A DNA stretch of 64,000 nucleotides. Origin: Actinoallomurus spadix. GTDB taxonomy: Bacteria > Actinomycetota > Actinomycetes > Streptosporangiales > Streptosporangiaceae. The stretch's first letter is position 1; the number at the start of each line of letters is the position of its first letter. The stretch lies in contig NZ_JAMXMX010000017.1 of the NCBI RefSeq assembly GCF_024055725.1, positions 62,001 to 126,000 on the forward strand, written 5' to 3'. The notes beneath the pieces were generated by a model. The model ran no database searches. It saw only the letters and a program-made list of their open reading frames with translations, and was not told the DNA's origin. This document shows positions 1-7,442 of this stretch, one piece after another. A program made the position numbers and the translations under genes.

Positions 1-375
1 CTCGCACTCCAGGGCGGCCGATCCCCCCTCGATCACCAGCGCCTCGGAGCTCGGGCCCCGATGGTGGGGCTCCCCGGCGATGAGCAGCCGGGCACTCGGC
101 CGGCCCGTCGCCGCGAACCGGCCGGCGAGCACCCGCTGAGCCGAGGACAGCACCGTCACGGCCCAGCGGTCGCACCGATGCAGCACCTCGCCGAGATACG
201 AACCGGTGCCGACGCCGATCAGGACCATCGGCGGATCGAGGGAGACCGAGCCGAAGGCGGTCAGCGTCGTGCCGATGTCGTCGCGCCCGTCCCGGACGGT
301 CACGACCACGACTCCGGTCGCGAACGCCGCCAGCGCCTCGGTGAAGTCGGCCGGCGTCACCTCGCCCACCGTCAC
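1..375 (-). CDS. Flavin reductase family protein, 3' part cut by window edge
   Basis: Reading the minus strand from a GTG at 375 gives 125 codons with no stop before the window edge, so the C-terminus is missing. The N-terminus (TPADFTEALAAFATGVVVVT, then a DG and an FGSVSLDPPMVLIGV stretch) is the start of the FMN-binding split-barrel flavin reductase family, which supplies reduced FMN/FAD or F420 chemistry to partner oxygenases. The family assignment rests on these motifs; the substrate is unknown. It lies 43 bp downstream of sppA on the same strand, so cotranscription is possible. A second GTG at 369 is an alternative start. Confidence 0.75.
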   Translation of the reverse strand, partial: MTVGEVTPADFTEALAAFATGVVVVTVRDGRDDIGTTLTAFGSVSLDPPMVLIGVGTGSYLGEVLHRCDRWAVTVLSSAQRVLAGRFAATGRPSARLLIAGEPHHRGPSSEALVIEGGSAALECE

Positions 376-418
376 GCCCCGGTAGGCCCGGCCGGCACGG
401 GCGTCCGGCAGGCGCCCA

Positions 419-2119
419 TCAGCGGATCTCCCAGGAGCCCGGCAGCAGCAGCGGGCCGCCGGAGGGCAGGCCCAGCCGCGTGGCGACCCCGGTGAGCGGT
501 CCCCACGCGTCGACGCGCGCGCTCGCGGCCGTACGGTCGTCGCTGGACTCGGCCGGGCGCAGGCGGTCGAGGGGCGAGACGCGCGGGTAGGACCGCACCG
601 GCGCGTCGGCGGCCAGCCCGGCCTTCTTCCTCGCCAGCTCGACCGCGTAGGACAGCCCGCCGAGCTCGTCGACCAGGCCGCGCTCGTGGGCGTCGGCGCC
701 CGTCCACACCCGTCCCCGGGCCAGGTCGTGGACGCGCTCCGGAGACAGCCCCCGGCCCTCGGCGACCTTGCCGACGAAGTCGTCGTAGACCCGGTCGAGG
801 AACGTGTTGACCCGTGACCACTCCTCGTCGGTGAAGTCACGCGTCGGCGCGTACATCCGGGCGTGCGCGCCGTGTTCCGCGCTGCCGAGCCCGATGCCGA
901 GCCGGTCGAGCAGGTCACCGACGACCGGCTTGCCGAAGACGACCCCGATCGAGCCGGTCAGCGTGCCCGGCTGCGCCACGATCGTGTCGGCGGGAGCCGC
1001 AACGAAGTAGCCGCCCGAGGCGGCGACGTTGCCCATCGACACGACGACGGGCTTGCCGGCCTCGCGGGCGAGGATCACCTCGCGCCAGATGGTGTCCGAG
1101 GCGACGTACGAACCGCCGGGGCTGTCGATCCGGAACACGATCGCCTTGACCTTGTCGTCTCCGGCCGCCGCGCGGAACGCCGCCGCGATCGTGTCCGAGC
1201 CGATCGACGCGCTCTGCCCCGGCAGGAGACTGCGGCCGCTCCGGCCCAGCCGGATCTGCCCATGCCCCTGGATCAGCGCGATGACGTCCTGCTGGGGGCG
1301 GGGGATCCGCTTGCTCACCCCCTGGGCCCGGTTGTACCGGGCGACGTAGCGCAGCCGGGCCTCCGCGCCCGCCGCGGCGCGTACCTCGGCGTAGACCTCG
1401 TCACGGTAGGCGAGCCGGTCGACCAGCCCGGCCTCAAGGGCCTCCGGACCCAGGAGCGGCGCCCGGTCGATCAGCTCGCGGACGCGGTCCTCCGGCAGCC
1501 CGCGCCCGGCGGCCACACCCGCCACCAGCTGCTCGCCGATGGAGGAGACGATCCGATCGGACATCTCCCGATGCTCGGGGGTGTACGAGCGTTCCATGAA
1601 GGTGTTCGCGGCCGTCTTGTACTCGTGCCGCTTGGCGAAGCGCGGCGTGATCCCGGCCTTCTCGAGGGCCTCGTTGAAGAACGGCTCCTCCAGGGCCACG
1701 CCGGTCAGCGCCAGGTCCCCGGACGGCTGCAGGTAGATGCGCTCGAACGCGGTCGCCAGGTAGTAGGGGACCGTCCCGCGGCCGGTCTCGCCGAAGGACT
1801 CGGCCCACGCCACCGTCAGCTTCCCGGCGTCCCGGAACGCCTGGACGGCCGCCCGGAGCTCCTGGGCCACCGCAAGGCCGATCCGGTTACCGCCGATCCG
1901 CACGACGAGTGCCTTCACACGGGGGTCCGAACGGCCTTTCCGCAGCCCGCCCAGCACGTCCCGCAGATGGGCCCGGCGCATCGAGATCACCGCGGACACC
2001 GGGTCGGCGGGCGGCCCGTCGATGAGCCCGTCGGTCAGGTCCAGCTCGAGTATCAGGGGGGCGGTGCGCCGCTCCCGCGCGTCCTTCAGGAGGTCGACCA
2101 CTGCTCCGGCATCCACCAT
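419..2119 (-). CDS. sppA: Signal peptide peptidase SppA (protease IV type)
   Basis: 566-aa serine protease of family S49 that degrades cleaved signal peptides. It has the duplicated long-form architecture (about 67 kDa type). The general-base lysine is K168 in the N-terminal half (HEYKTAANTF) and the nucleophile is S368 in the C-terminal half (NVAASGGYF), the Lys/Ser dyad known for this family. I see no obvious N-terminal membrane segment, so membrane association would have to be peripheral. A minus-strand TAGGGT box at 2127-2132 lies 7 nt before the ATG, suggesting a leaderless transcript divergent from the NUDIX gene at 2161. Confidence 0.93.
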   Translation of the reverse strand: MVDAGAVVDLLKDARERRTAPLILELDLTDGLIDGPPADPVSAVISMRRAHLRDVLGGLRKGRSDPRVKALVVRIGGNRIGLAVAQELRAAVQAFRDAGKLTVAWAESFGETGRGTVPYYLATAFERIYLQPSGDLALTGVALEEPFFNEALEKAGITPRFAKRHEYKTAANTFMERSYTPEHREMSDRIVSSIGEQLVAGVAAGRGLPEDRVRELIDRAPLLGPEALEAGLVDRLAYRDEVYAEVRAAAGAEARLRYVARYNRAQGVSKRIPRPQQDVIALIQGHGQIRLGRSGRSLLPGQSASIGSDTIAAAFRAAAGDDKVKAIVFRIDSPGGSYVASDTIWREVILAREAGKPVVVSMGNVAASGGYFVAAPADTIVAQPGTLTGSIGVVFGKPVVGDLLDRLGIGLGSAEHGAHARMYAPTRDFTDEEWSRVNTFLDRVYDDFVGKVAEGRGLSPERVHDLARGRVWTGADAHERGLVDELGGLSYAVELARKKAGLAADAPVRSYPRVSPLDRLRPAESSDDRTAASARVDAWGPLTGVATRLGLPSGGPLLLPGSWEIR

Positions 2120-2160
2120 GCGCCCAACCCTATGCCGCCCCGCCGGTTACCCTCACCGGT

Positions 2161-3000
2161 ATGGGCGATGGGGACGGCTGGGTGACGTGTGACGCCGGTC
2201 ATCGGCACTGGGGACGCCACGGCGCCGCCGGTCTGCTCCTGTACCACCTGGCGCCCGAGCCGCATGTGCTCCTGCAGAAACGCGCCCTCCTCTCCATCGG
2301 CGGCGGCACCTGGGGGATCCTCGGCGGCGCGCGGCACAGTCACGAGGACGCGGTCACCGGCGCGCTGCGCGAGGCCGGTGAGGAGAGCACGCTCGACCCG
2401 TCCGTCGTGCGGGTCCACGGCCTGATCGGCGAGCACCACGGCGGCTGGTCGTACGAGACGGTGATCGCGTCCGTCGCCGAACGGCCCGACGTCCGCCGGG
2501 CGTCGTTCGAGACGGCGGCCGTCGACTGGGTCCACGTCGACGAGGTGCCCGGCAGGAGGCTCTTCCCGGCGTTCGCCGATGGCTGGTCCCGGCTTCGCGC
2601 GGCGCTGGTCCGGCCGGTCCTCGTCGTCCACGCCGCGGCCCTCGACGGTACGGACGGCGGAGGAATGGGCGGCGGAGGCGCGGACCGTCTCGTTCGATGG
2701 CGCGACCGGCTGGCCGCCATCGGCCCGATCGAGAACCTCCCCGGCACCGTCGCCGACCTGTCCTACCCCGAGATCGTCCTCGCCGCCGAGGACACCGATC
2801 CCGTCCAGGGGGAGGACGGCACCGGCGTGCGGGTCGTCGCCGTACGGGACGGCGCGGAGGGGCTCGCCCGCCTCGTCGCGCCACGGGCTCCGGACGAGCA
2901 CCGCGTCGTCGTCACCGGCGACACCGCGTTGCGCCGCCGCGCCGAGGAGGCGGGCGCGACGGTCGCCGGCCCGCGCTGGCTGCTCGGCCTGCTCTCCTGA
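2161..3000 (+). CDS. NUDIX hydrolase fused to a degenerate NYN/PIN-like domain
   Basis: 279 aa. Residues 20-140 form a NUDIX domain with the box G56-x5-E62-x7-R70E71-x2-E74E75, which binds metal and cleaves nucleoside-diphosphate-linked substrates. The usual glycine after EE is replaced (EEST). Residues 150-279 closely match the free-standing NYN-type protein encoded at 5092-5511 (PEIVL, ALRRRAEEAGAT, GPRWLLG). However, the first catalytic-type motif VDGANVVG has become VHAAALDG and the GSGDD motif is lost, so this half is probably not a nuclease. A TACCCT box 7 nt before the ATG suggests a leaderless start. The substrate is not deducible. Confidence 0.82.
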   Translation: MGDGDGWVTCDAGHRHWGRHGAAGLLLYHLAPEPHVLLQKRALLSIGGGTWGILGGARHSHEDAVTGALREAGEESTLDPSVVRVHGLIGEHHGGWSYETVIASVAERPDVRRASFETAAVDWVHVDEVPGRRLFPAFADGWSRLRAALVRPVLVVHAAALDGTDGGGMGGGGADRLVRWRDRLAAIGPIENLPGTVADLSYPEIVLAAEDTDPVQGEDGTGVRVVAVRDGAEGLARLVAPRAPDEHRVVVTGDTALRRRAEEAGATVAGPRWLLGLLS

Positions 3001-3009
3001 GCGTTCTCC

Positions 3010-3732
3010 TCACCAGGGCAGCGGGCCGTTCTCGTCGAAGTTACCGCACGTGGGCCCGTCCTCGCCCAGCAGCGCCAGGTCGATGGCGACCTTCGCGCTC
3101 TGCGCCGGCGTGCGGACGCCCCGATGCCCGTTGAGGTCGGTGGCGGTGTACCCGGGCTCGCAGGCGTTCACCTTGATCGGAGTGTCCCGCAGCTCCTTGC
3201 CGTACTGGACCGTGATCGCGTTCAGCGCCGACTTCGACGACCCGTACGCGAGGTAGGACGGCACCGTCGAGTCCGGGGCCGCGTGCGCGCTGATCGACGC
3301 CAACCGGCTCGAGACGTTGACGATCCGCCCCGCGGGGGAACGCCTCAGCAGCGGCAGCAGCGCGTTGGTCACCGCCACGACCCCGAACACGTTGGTCTCG
3401 TACACGGCCCGCATCGCCGGCACGTCCGTCCCGCTCGGCGGGACCGGAACGGGGCTGTCGGTGATGCCGGCGTTGTTCACCAGGATGTCGAGCCGGCCGA
3501 AGCGTTCCTCGATCCAGCGCGCCGCCTCCGCGATCGACGATTGGTCCGTCACGTCGACCCGCACGTAGTGGAACTCACCGCCGTCGGCGCTCAGCGCGGC
3601 GACGGCCTCCTCACCTCGTGTCCGATCACGAGCGGCCACCAGTACGGCGCAGTCATGCTGTGCCAGCCCGCGAGCGATCTCGTATCCGATGCCCTTGTTC
3701 GCCCCGGTCACCAGGGCCAGTTTGGACGCCAT
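3010..3732 (-). CDS. Short-chain dehydrogenase/reductase (carbonyl-reductase-like)
   Basis: 240-aa classical SDR. It shows the nucleotide-binding TGANKGIG (9-16), NNAG (86-89), a serine near 141, and the catalytic pair Y163/K167 (YGSSK), so it should be an active NAD(P)H-dependent carbonyl reductase or alcohol dehydrogenase. The AAGG ribosome binding site lies about 13 nt upstream of the ATG. Immediately upstream is a perfect 16-bp palindrome (3749-3764) and then the 3' end of tnpB. Its native promoter region has therefore probably been displaced by the insertion element. No TetR-type regulator is adjacent. The substrate is unknown. Confidence 0.88.
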   Translation of the reverse strand: MASKLALVTGANKGIGYEIARGLAQHDCAVLVAARDRTRGEEAVAALSADGGEFHYVRVDVTDQSSIAEAARWIEERFGRLDILVNNAGITDSPVPVPPSGTDVPAMRAVYETNVFGVVAVTNALLPLLRRSPAGRIVNVSSRLASISAHAAPDSTVPSYLAYGSSKSALNAITVQYGKELRDTPIKVNACEPGYTATDLNGHRGVRTPAQSAKVAIDLALLGEDGPTCGNFDENGPLPW

Positions 3733-3748
3733 TTGATGATCAAAACCT

Positions 3749-3764
3749 TTAGAGCGCGCTCTAA
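3749..3764. promoter_or_regulatory. Perfect 16-bp palindromic operator, TetR-like
   Basis: TTAGAGCGCGCTCTAA is an exact inverted repeat ending 17 bp upstream of the SDR start codon (3732). Its form is typical of TetR-family operators. The outer TAG also supplies the stop codon of tnpB, so it sits exactly at the junction between the transposon gene and host DNA. Which regulator binds it cannot be told from this window. Confidence 0.6.
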
Positions 3765-4936
3765 GTCAAATCCCGCCGCTTGGGCTCCGGGGTGGTGGTG
3801 GGTCTTACACCGGCTCCACAGGCCGACACCGCCAGCCCGGCGGCCAAAAGGTTCTTCGCCGCGTTCACGTCCCGATCATGGATCGCGCCGCAGCCACACG
3901 TCCAGGCGCGGACGTCAAGAGGCATCGCCTCGGCCATGGTGCCGCAGGCCGAGCACAGTTTGGAGGAGGGGAACCAGCGGTCGACCACGATCACCTCACG
4001 GCCGTACCACGCCGCTTTGTACTCCAGCATGCGCCGGAACTCACTCCACGCCGCGTCGGAGATGGCGCGGGCCAGCGCGTGGTTCTTCAGCATGTTCCGG
4101 ACGGTCAGGTCCTCGATCACGACCACTTGGTTATCGCGGAGGAGTCGAGTGGTGAGCTTGTGCAGCATGTCGCGGCGCCGGTCGGTGATCCGCGCGTGGA
4201 TCCGGGCGACCCGACGCCGCGCCCTGGCCCGGTTGGCCCCATCCCCCTTGGCCTTGCGCGACAATTCCCGTTGCGCGCGGGCCAGGCGGGCCCGGTCGCG
4301 GCGCTCATACCGGGGGTTGGTGATCTTCTCCCCGGTGGACAAGGTCAGCAGATGCTCCAGCCCGGCATCGATCCCGACCGCGGCGCCGTTCGCGGGAAGC
4401 GGCCGGATGCCGGAGTCTTCGCACAGCAGGGACACGAACCAGCGCCCCGCCGCATCCTGAGACACCGTCACCGTCGAGGGCCTGGCGCCCTCGGGCAAAG
4501 GCCTCGACCACACGATGTTCAGCGGTTCGGTCATCTTGGCGAGAGTCAGCTTCCCGTCCCGGTACCGGAATCCGCTGCGGGTGTATTCGGCGGACGTGCG
4601 GGACTTCTTCTTCGCCTTGAACCGCGGATACCCCGCCCGCTTGGCGAAGAAGTTCGTGAACGCCGTCTGCAGATGCCGCAGCACCTGCTGCAGCGGAACC
4701 GAGGACACCTCGTTCAAGAAGGCAAGGTCCTCGGTCTTCTCCCACGCCGTCAGCATCGCCGAAGTGTCGTTGCAGGTGAGGCTTTCGCGGCGCGACGTCC
4801 ACGCCTGGCTGCGGGCCGCCAGCGCGAGGTTGTAGACCTTCCGTACGCACCCGAACGTGCGCAACAGCTCCGCTGCCTGCGCATCGGTCGGATAGAAGCG
4901 GTACTTGAACGCACGCTTCGCACGGGGGGTCGTCAC
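3761..4936 (-). mobile_element. tnpB: TnpB-only IS200/IS605-type element (RNA-guided nuclease TnpB)
   Basis: 391-aa TnpB/OrfB. Residues 5-45 are the N-terminal HTH_OrfB region. The split RuvC core has all acidic residues: D190 (GIDAG), E275 (VIEDL) and D354/D356 (HDRDVNAAKN). The zinc ribbon cysteines are C328, C331, C347 and C349. Family knowledge: TnpB is a guide-RNA-directed DNA endonuclease whose omega-RNA comes from the element right end. No TnpA transposase is present. The coding sequence stops inside the palindrome at 3749-3764, only 29 nt before the SDR gene, leaving almost no non-coding right end. Start is a GTG. Nuclease activity is likely; autonomous mobility is not. Confidence 0.9.
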
Positions 4937-4992
4937 AATCAGTGGACTATAACGTCAGTGTGTGACCGCCCGCGGGTTTTCCGGTGTGGACG

Positions 4993-5073
4993 CCGGATCG
5001 CCGTGACGGCGATCCGGTTGATCCTTGCCCTGCCCTGCAGGGGTCCGATTTCTCCCCGCCTTGAAGGGCGGGG
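4993..5073. repeat. Two hairpins, candidate left end of the TnpB element
   Basis: Between tnpB and the NYN gene lie two strong hairpins. The first has CCGGATCGCC and GGCGATCCGG arms around GTGAC (4993-5017). The second has CCCCGCC and GGCGGGG arms around TTGAAG (5054-5060 and 5067-5073). A CCCTGCAGGG palindrome (5033-5042) lies between them. Subterminal hairpins are characteristic of IS200/IS605 ends. The exact boundary cannot be set without an empty site. The second hairpin is followed within 8 nt by the Shine-Dalgarno GGAGG of the gene at 5092. Confidence 0.5.
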
Positions 5074-5091
5074 TCTCCTCGGAGGATTCAG

Positions 5092-5511
5092 ATGACGGAG
5101 CAGTGCTCGGACCAGGCGCCCCGGAGACCGGTCCTGATCGTCGACGGGGCGAACGTCGTGGGCGCCACGCCCGACGGCTGGTGGCGCGACCGGACCGGTG
5201 CGGCGACGCGTCTGCGTGACCGGCTCGCCCGCCTCGGCGCGGTGGAGGGACTGCCGGGAGCGGGTTTCGGCCCCGCCCGTCCCGAGATCGTCCTGGTCAT
5301 CGAAGGCGCCGCCCGGGGCGTCCCCAGCGTGCCCGGCGTGCGCGTCGTCGAGGCTCCCGGCAGCGGCGACGACACGATCGCCCGGCTGGCCGCCCCCGAG
5401 GCGGGGGAGACGCGCACCGTCGTCACCGCCGACCGCGAGTTGCGGCGCCGCGCCGAGGCTGCGGGCGCCTCGGTCGTCGGCCCCGGCTGGCTCCTGGGCC
5501 GCCTCCCCTGA
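5092..5511 (+). CDS. NYN/PIN-like domain protein (annotated elsewhere as NTP pyrophosphohydrolase)
   Basis: 139 aa, single domain. The order is a hydrophobic strand ending in VDGANVVG (D18, N21), DGWWRDR, a second strand PEIVLVIEGAAR, GSGDDTI (D93/D94), and VVTADRELRRR (D114). This pattern of acidic residues at strand ends fits the NYN/PIN nuclease fold. The pyrophosphohydrolase name used for relatives is not supported by any motif I see. It is paralogous to the C-terminal half of the NUDIX protein at 2161. GGAGG at 5081-5085 sits 6 nt before the ATG and lies at the presumed edge of the TnpB element, so the insertion may now influence its translation. Confidence 0.7.
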   Translation: MTEQCSDQAPRRPVLIVDGANVVGATPDGWWRDRTGAATRLRDRLARLGAVEGLPGAGFGPARPEIVLVIEGAARGVPSVPGVRVVEAPGSGDDTIARLAAPEAGETRTVVTADRELRRRAEAAGASVVGPGWLLGRLP

Positions 5512-5583
5512 TCTTCGTGATCAGGTGGAGCGATGAGCCGTCATGACGTTCGATCGGACGAGCGGTATCGGCCGAGGGACCGT

Positions 5584-6309
5584 TCAGACGAGCCTGCCGC
5601 CACCGTCGACGTGCAGCACCGTGCCGGTGACGAACGGGTTGCCGATGGCGAACAGGACGGCCTGCACCAGATCGTCGGCGGTGCCGACCCTGCGGGCCGG
5701 GTTCCGCTCCGCCACCCCGCGAAGGAACGCCTCCTTGTCGGCGCCCAGCCGGTCCCACGCGCCGCTGTCGACGATGCCGGGCGAGACGGCGTTCACGCGG
5801 ATCGGCGCGATCTCCACGGCGAGCGCCTGCACCAGGAACGCCAGGGCACCGTTGGTCGTGGCCATCACGGTCCGTTCCGGGGACGGGCGCCAGGCGGCCA
5901 CCCCGGAGAAGAAGGTGAACGACCCGCCCTCGTTGACCTGCCCGGCGAGGTGCTTGGCGAGGAACAGCGGGCCGATCACCTTCGCCGCGAACGCCCGCTG
6001 AACCGCGGCGAGGTCCAGACCGGCCAGCGGCCCGTTGGCGGGCACCGCGGCCGTGGACACCAGATGGTCGAAACGGCCCGTCTCCTTGGCGAGCCCGGCG
6101 ATCGACCCCTCATCGGTGATGTCCAGGGGGATCACCTGAGCCGAACCGGCGAGCTCACCGGCGGTCCATTCGAGCTTGCGGGGATCGGGACCGGCCAGTA
6201 CGAGGTCGGCCCCGGCGGCCGACGCGGCCTGCGCGATCCGGCGCCCGGTGTGGGACCCCGCACCGATGACGACGAGCCGCTGCCCGGCGAGCGCGGTGGT
6301 GTTCGACAT
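5584..6309 (-). CDS. SDR-like protein lacking the Tyr/Lys catalytic dyad
   Basis: 241 aa with the Rossmann core of an SDR, including S135 and the RVNAVSPG segment. The YxxxK motif is replaced: M149 stands where Tyr should be and N153 (TTNGAL) where Lys should be. The nucleotide motif is GAGSHTGR instead of TGxxxGIG, and NNAG is STAA. Either it uses unusual catalysis or it only binds cofactor or ligand. The ATG at 6309 was chosen because the open frame upstream runs antisense through lysR. It is divergent from the LysR gene at 6439 with a LysR box between, so it is the likely LysR target. A similar protein is encoded at 47441. Confidence 0.82.
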   Translation of the reverse strand: MSNTTALAGQRLVVIGAGSHTGRRIAQAASAAGADLVLAGPDPRKLEWTAGELAGSAQVIPLDITDEGSIAGLAKETGRFDHLVSTAAVPANGPLAGLDLAAVQRAFAAKVIGPLFLAKHLAGQVNEGGSFTFFSGVAAWRPSPERTVMATTNGALAFLVQALAVEIAPIRVNAVSPGIVDSGAWDRLGADKEAFLRGVAERNPARRVGTADDLVQAVLFAIGNPFVTGTVLHVDGGGRLV

Positions 6310-6394
6310 GACGATTCCTCCACGAGTGGTCGGATGACGGTCGCCCCACCCATGACGCCGGGCGACCGCCATCAACACTCGTCGCCGGCCTGCC

Positions 6395-6411
6395 ATAAGT
6401 CCAATGCTTGT
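6395..6411. promoter_or_regulatory. LysR-type operator (ATAAG-N7-CTTGT)
   Basis: In the 129-bp gap between the divergent SDR-like and lysR genes, ATAAG (6395-6399) and CTTGT (6407-6411) form the interrupted dyad with T-N11-A character known for LysR regulators. TAATAT at 6427-6432 is the probable lysR -10, 6 nt before its ATG. Confidence 0.5.
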
Positions 6412-6438
6412 CTTCTGACCGAGCGATAATATTTCTTC

Positions 6439-7347
6439 ATGGCGACGCTCCGGCAGTTCGAGTACCTCGTCACGGTGGTCGACACGGGCTCCTTCACCCG
6501 GGCCGCCGAGTCGCTCCACGTCACCCAGCCCGCCCTGTCCCACCAGATCCGGGCACTCGAACGCGACCTCGGCGGCCCCCTGCTCGAGCGCCTCCCGAGG
6601 TCGGTCCGGCTGACACCGCTGGGCCGCTCGGTGCTGCCGCACGCCCGCGCCGCGCTCGCCGACGCCGAGCGCCTCCGTTCGGCGGCCCGCCGCACGGCGG
6701 GTCTGGAGAGCGGAGAGCTCGAAGTGGCCACCGTCTACTCGGTCAGCCTGGGCGTCCTGCCGCCCGTCCTGCGCGGCTGGCGGGAGCGCCATCCGGGCGT
6801 ACGCGTCCGCCTCCGCGAATACCCGCACGCCGACGAGCTGCAGGCCGCGATGAGCACCGGGCAGGCGGACCTCGCCGTCGGCCCGACACCACCGGGCTGG
6901 GAAGGTCCCGTACGCGAACTCGGCACCGAGGAGTTCGTCGTCGTCGTGGCGGCCGACGACCCACTGGCCGGCGAGACGAGCGGGAGCATCGCGCTGGACT
7001 CCCTCGCCGGCCGGGCCTGGGTCCACTACGCGCCCGGGAACGGCCTCGCGGACCTCTTCGACCGAGTCTGCGCCCGGGCCGGCTTCCAGGCCCAGGTCGC
7101 GATCCGCGCCGAGCAGACCGCCGCCGTGCCCCTCCTGGCCGCCGCCGGTCTCGGCCCCGCCCTGGTCCCGGCGAACATCCTCCCGCCCGGTTTCGACGGT
7201 CTCCTGCTCCGCCCCGACCCCCCGATCCGCCGCGTTCTCAGCGCCTACGGCCGAATCCGCCCGGACCCCCTCACCGCCGCCTTCGCCGACCTGCTCGCCC
7301 ACCAGGTCCGCAGCAACCTCTCGCTGCTCCGGCCTGTACAAGGCTGA
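6439..7347 (+). CDS. LysR-family transcriptional regulator
   Basis: 302 aa. Residues 1-60 are the winged HTH (FTRAAESLHVTQPALSHQIR, then LERLPRSVRLTPLGR), and about 90-295 form the periplasmic-binding-protein-like effector domain. LysR proteins normally autoregulate and control a divergent gene, here the SDR-like gene at 5584-6309. The effector is unknown. TAATAT only 6 nt upstream of the ATG suggests a leaderless mRNA. Downstream, a 15-bp hairpin separates it from the convergent peptidase gene. Confidence 0.9.
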   Translation: MATLRQFEYLVTVVDTGSFTRAAESLHVTQPALSHQIRALERDLGGPLLERLPRSVRLTPLGRSVLPHARAALADAERLRSAARRTAGLESGELEVATVYSVSLGVLPPVLRGWRERHPGVRVRLREYPHADELQAAMSTGQADLAVGPTPPGWEGPVRELGTEEFVVVVAADDPLAGETSGSIALDSLAGRAWVHYAPGNGLADLFDRVCARAGFQAQVAIRAEQTAAVPLLAAAGLGPALVPANILPPGFDGLLLRPDPPIRRVLSAYGRIRPDPLTAAFADLLAHQVRSNLSLLRPVQG

Positions 7348-7396
7348 GCCGGCTATTCCATCGAGGACGTTCTCGGCTGAAGACGGTCGTACGTGA

Positions 7397-7430
7397 GCGG
7401 GCCCCGGGACGAGCACGTCCCGGGGCCCGC
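7397..7430. terminator. Bidirectional terminator, 15-bp perfect stem
   Basis: Arms 7397-7411 and 7416-7430 pair perfectly around an AGCA loop, between the convergent lysR and peptidase genes. There is no U-tract, as is usual in high-GC actinobacteria. Confidence 0.8.
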
Positions 7431-7442
7431 TTCCGGTTCGGA

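Noticed and set aside
863-2185. 440-codon open frame on the plus strand across sppA
   Set aside because: Composition is typical of an antisense shadow in GC-rich DNA (Arg/Gly/Pro/Asp-rich, no motifs); the minus strand encodes full SppA. The same applies to long opposite-strand frames at 16385-18139, 18621-21047 and 28067-30532.
3761-4936. TnpB as a nuclease-dead repressor (TldR type)
   Set aside because: All three RuvC acidic positions and the zinc ribbon are intact.
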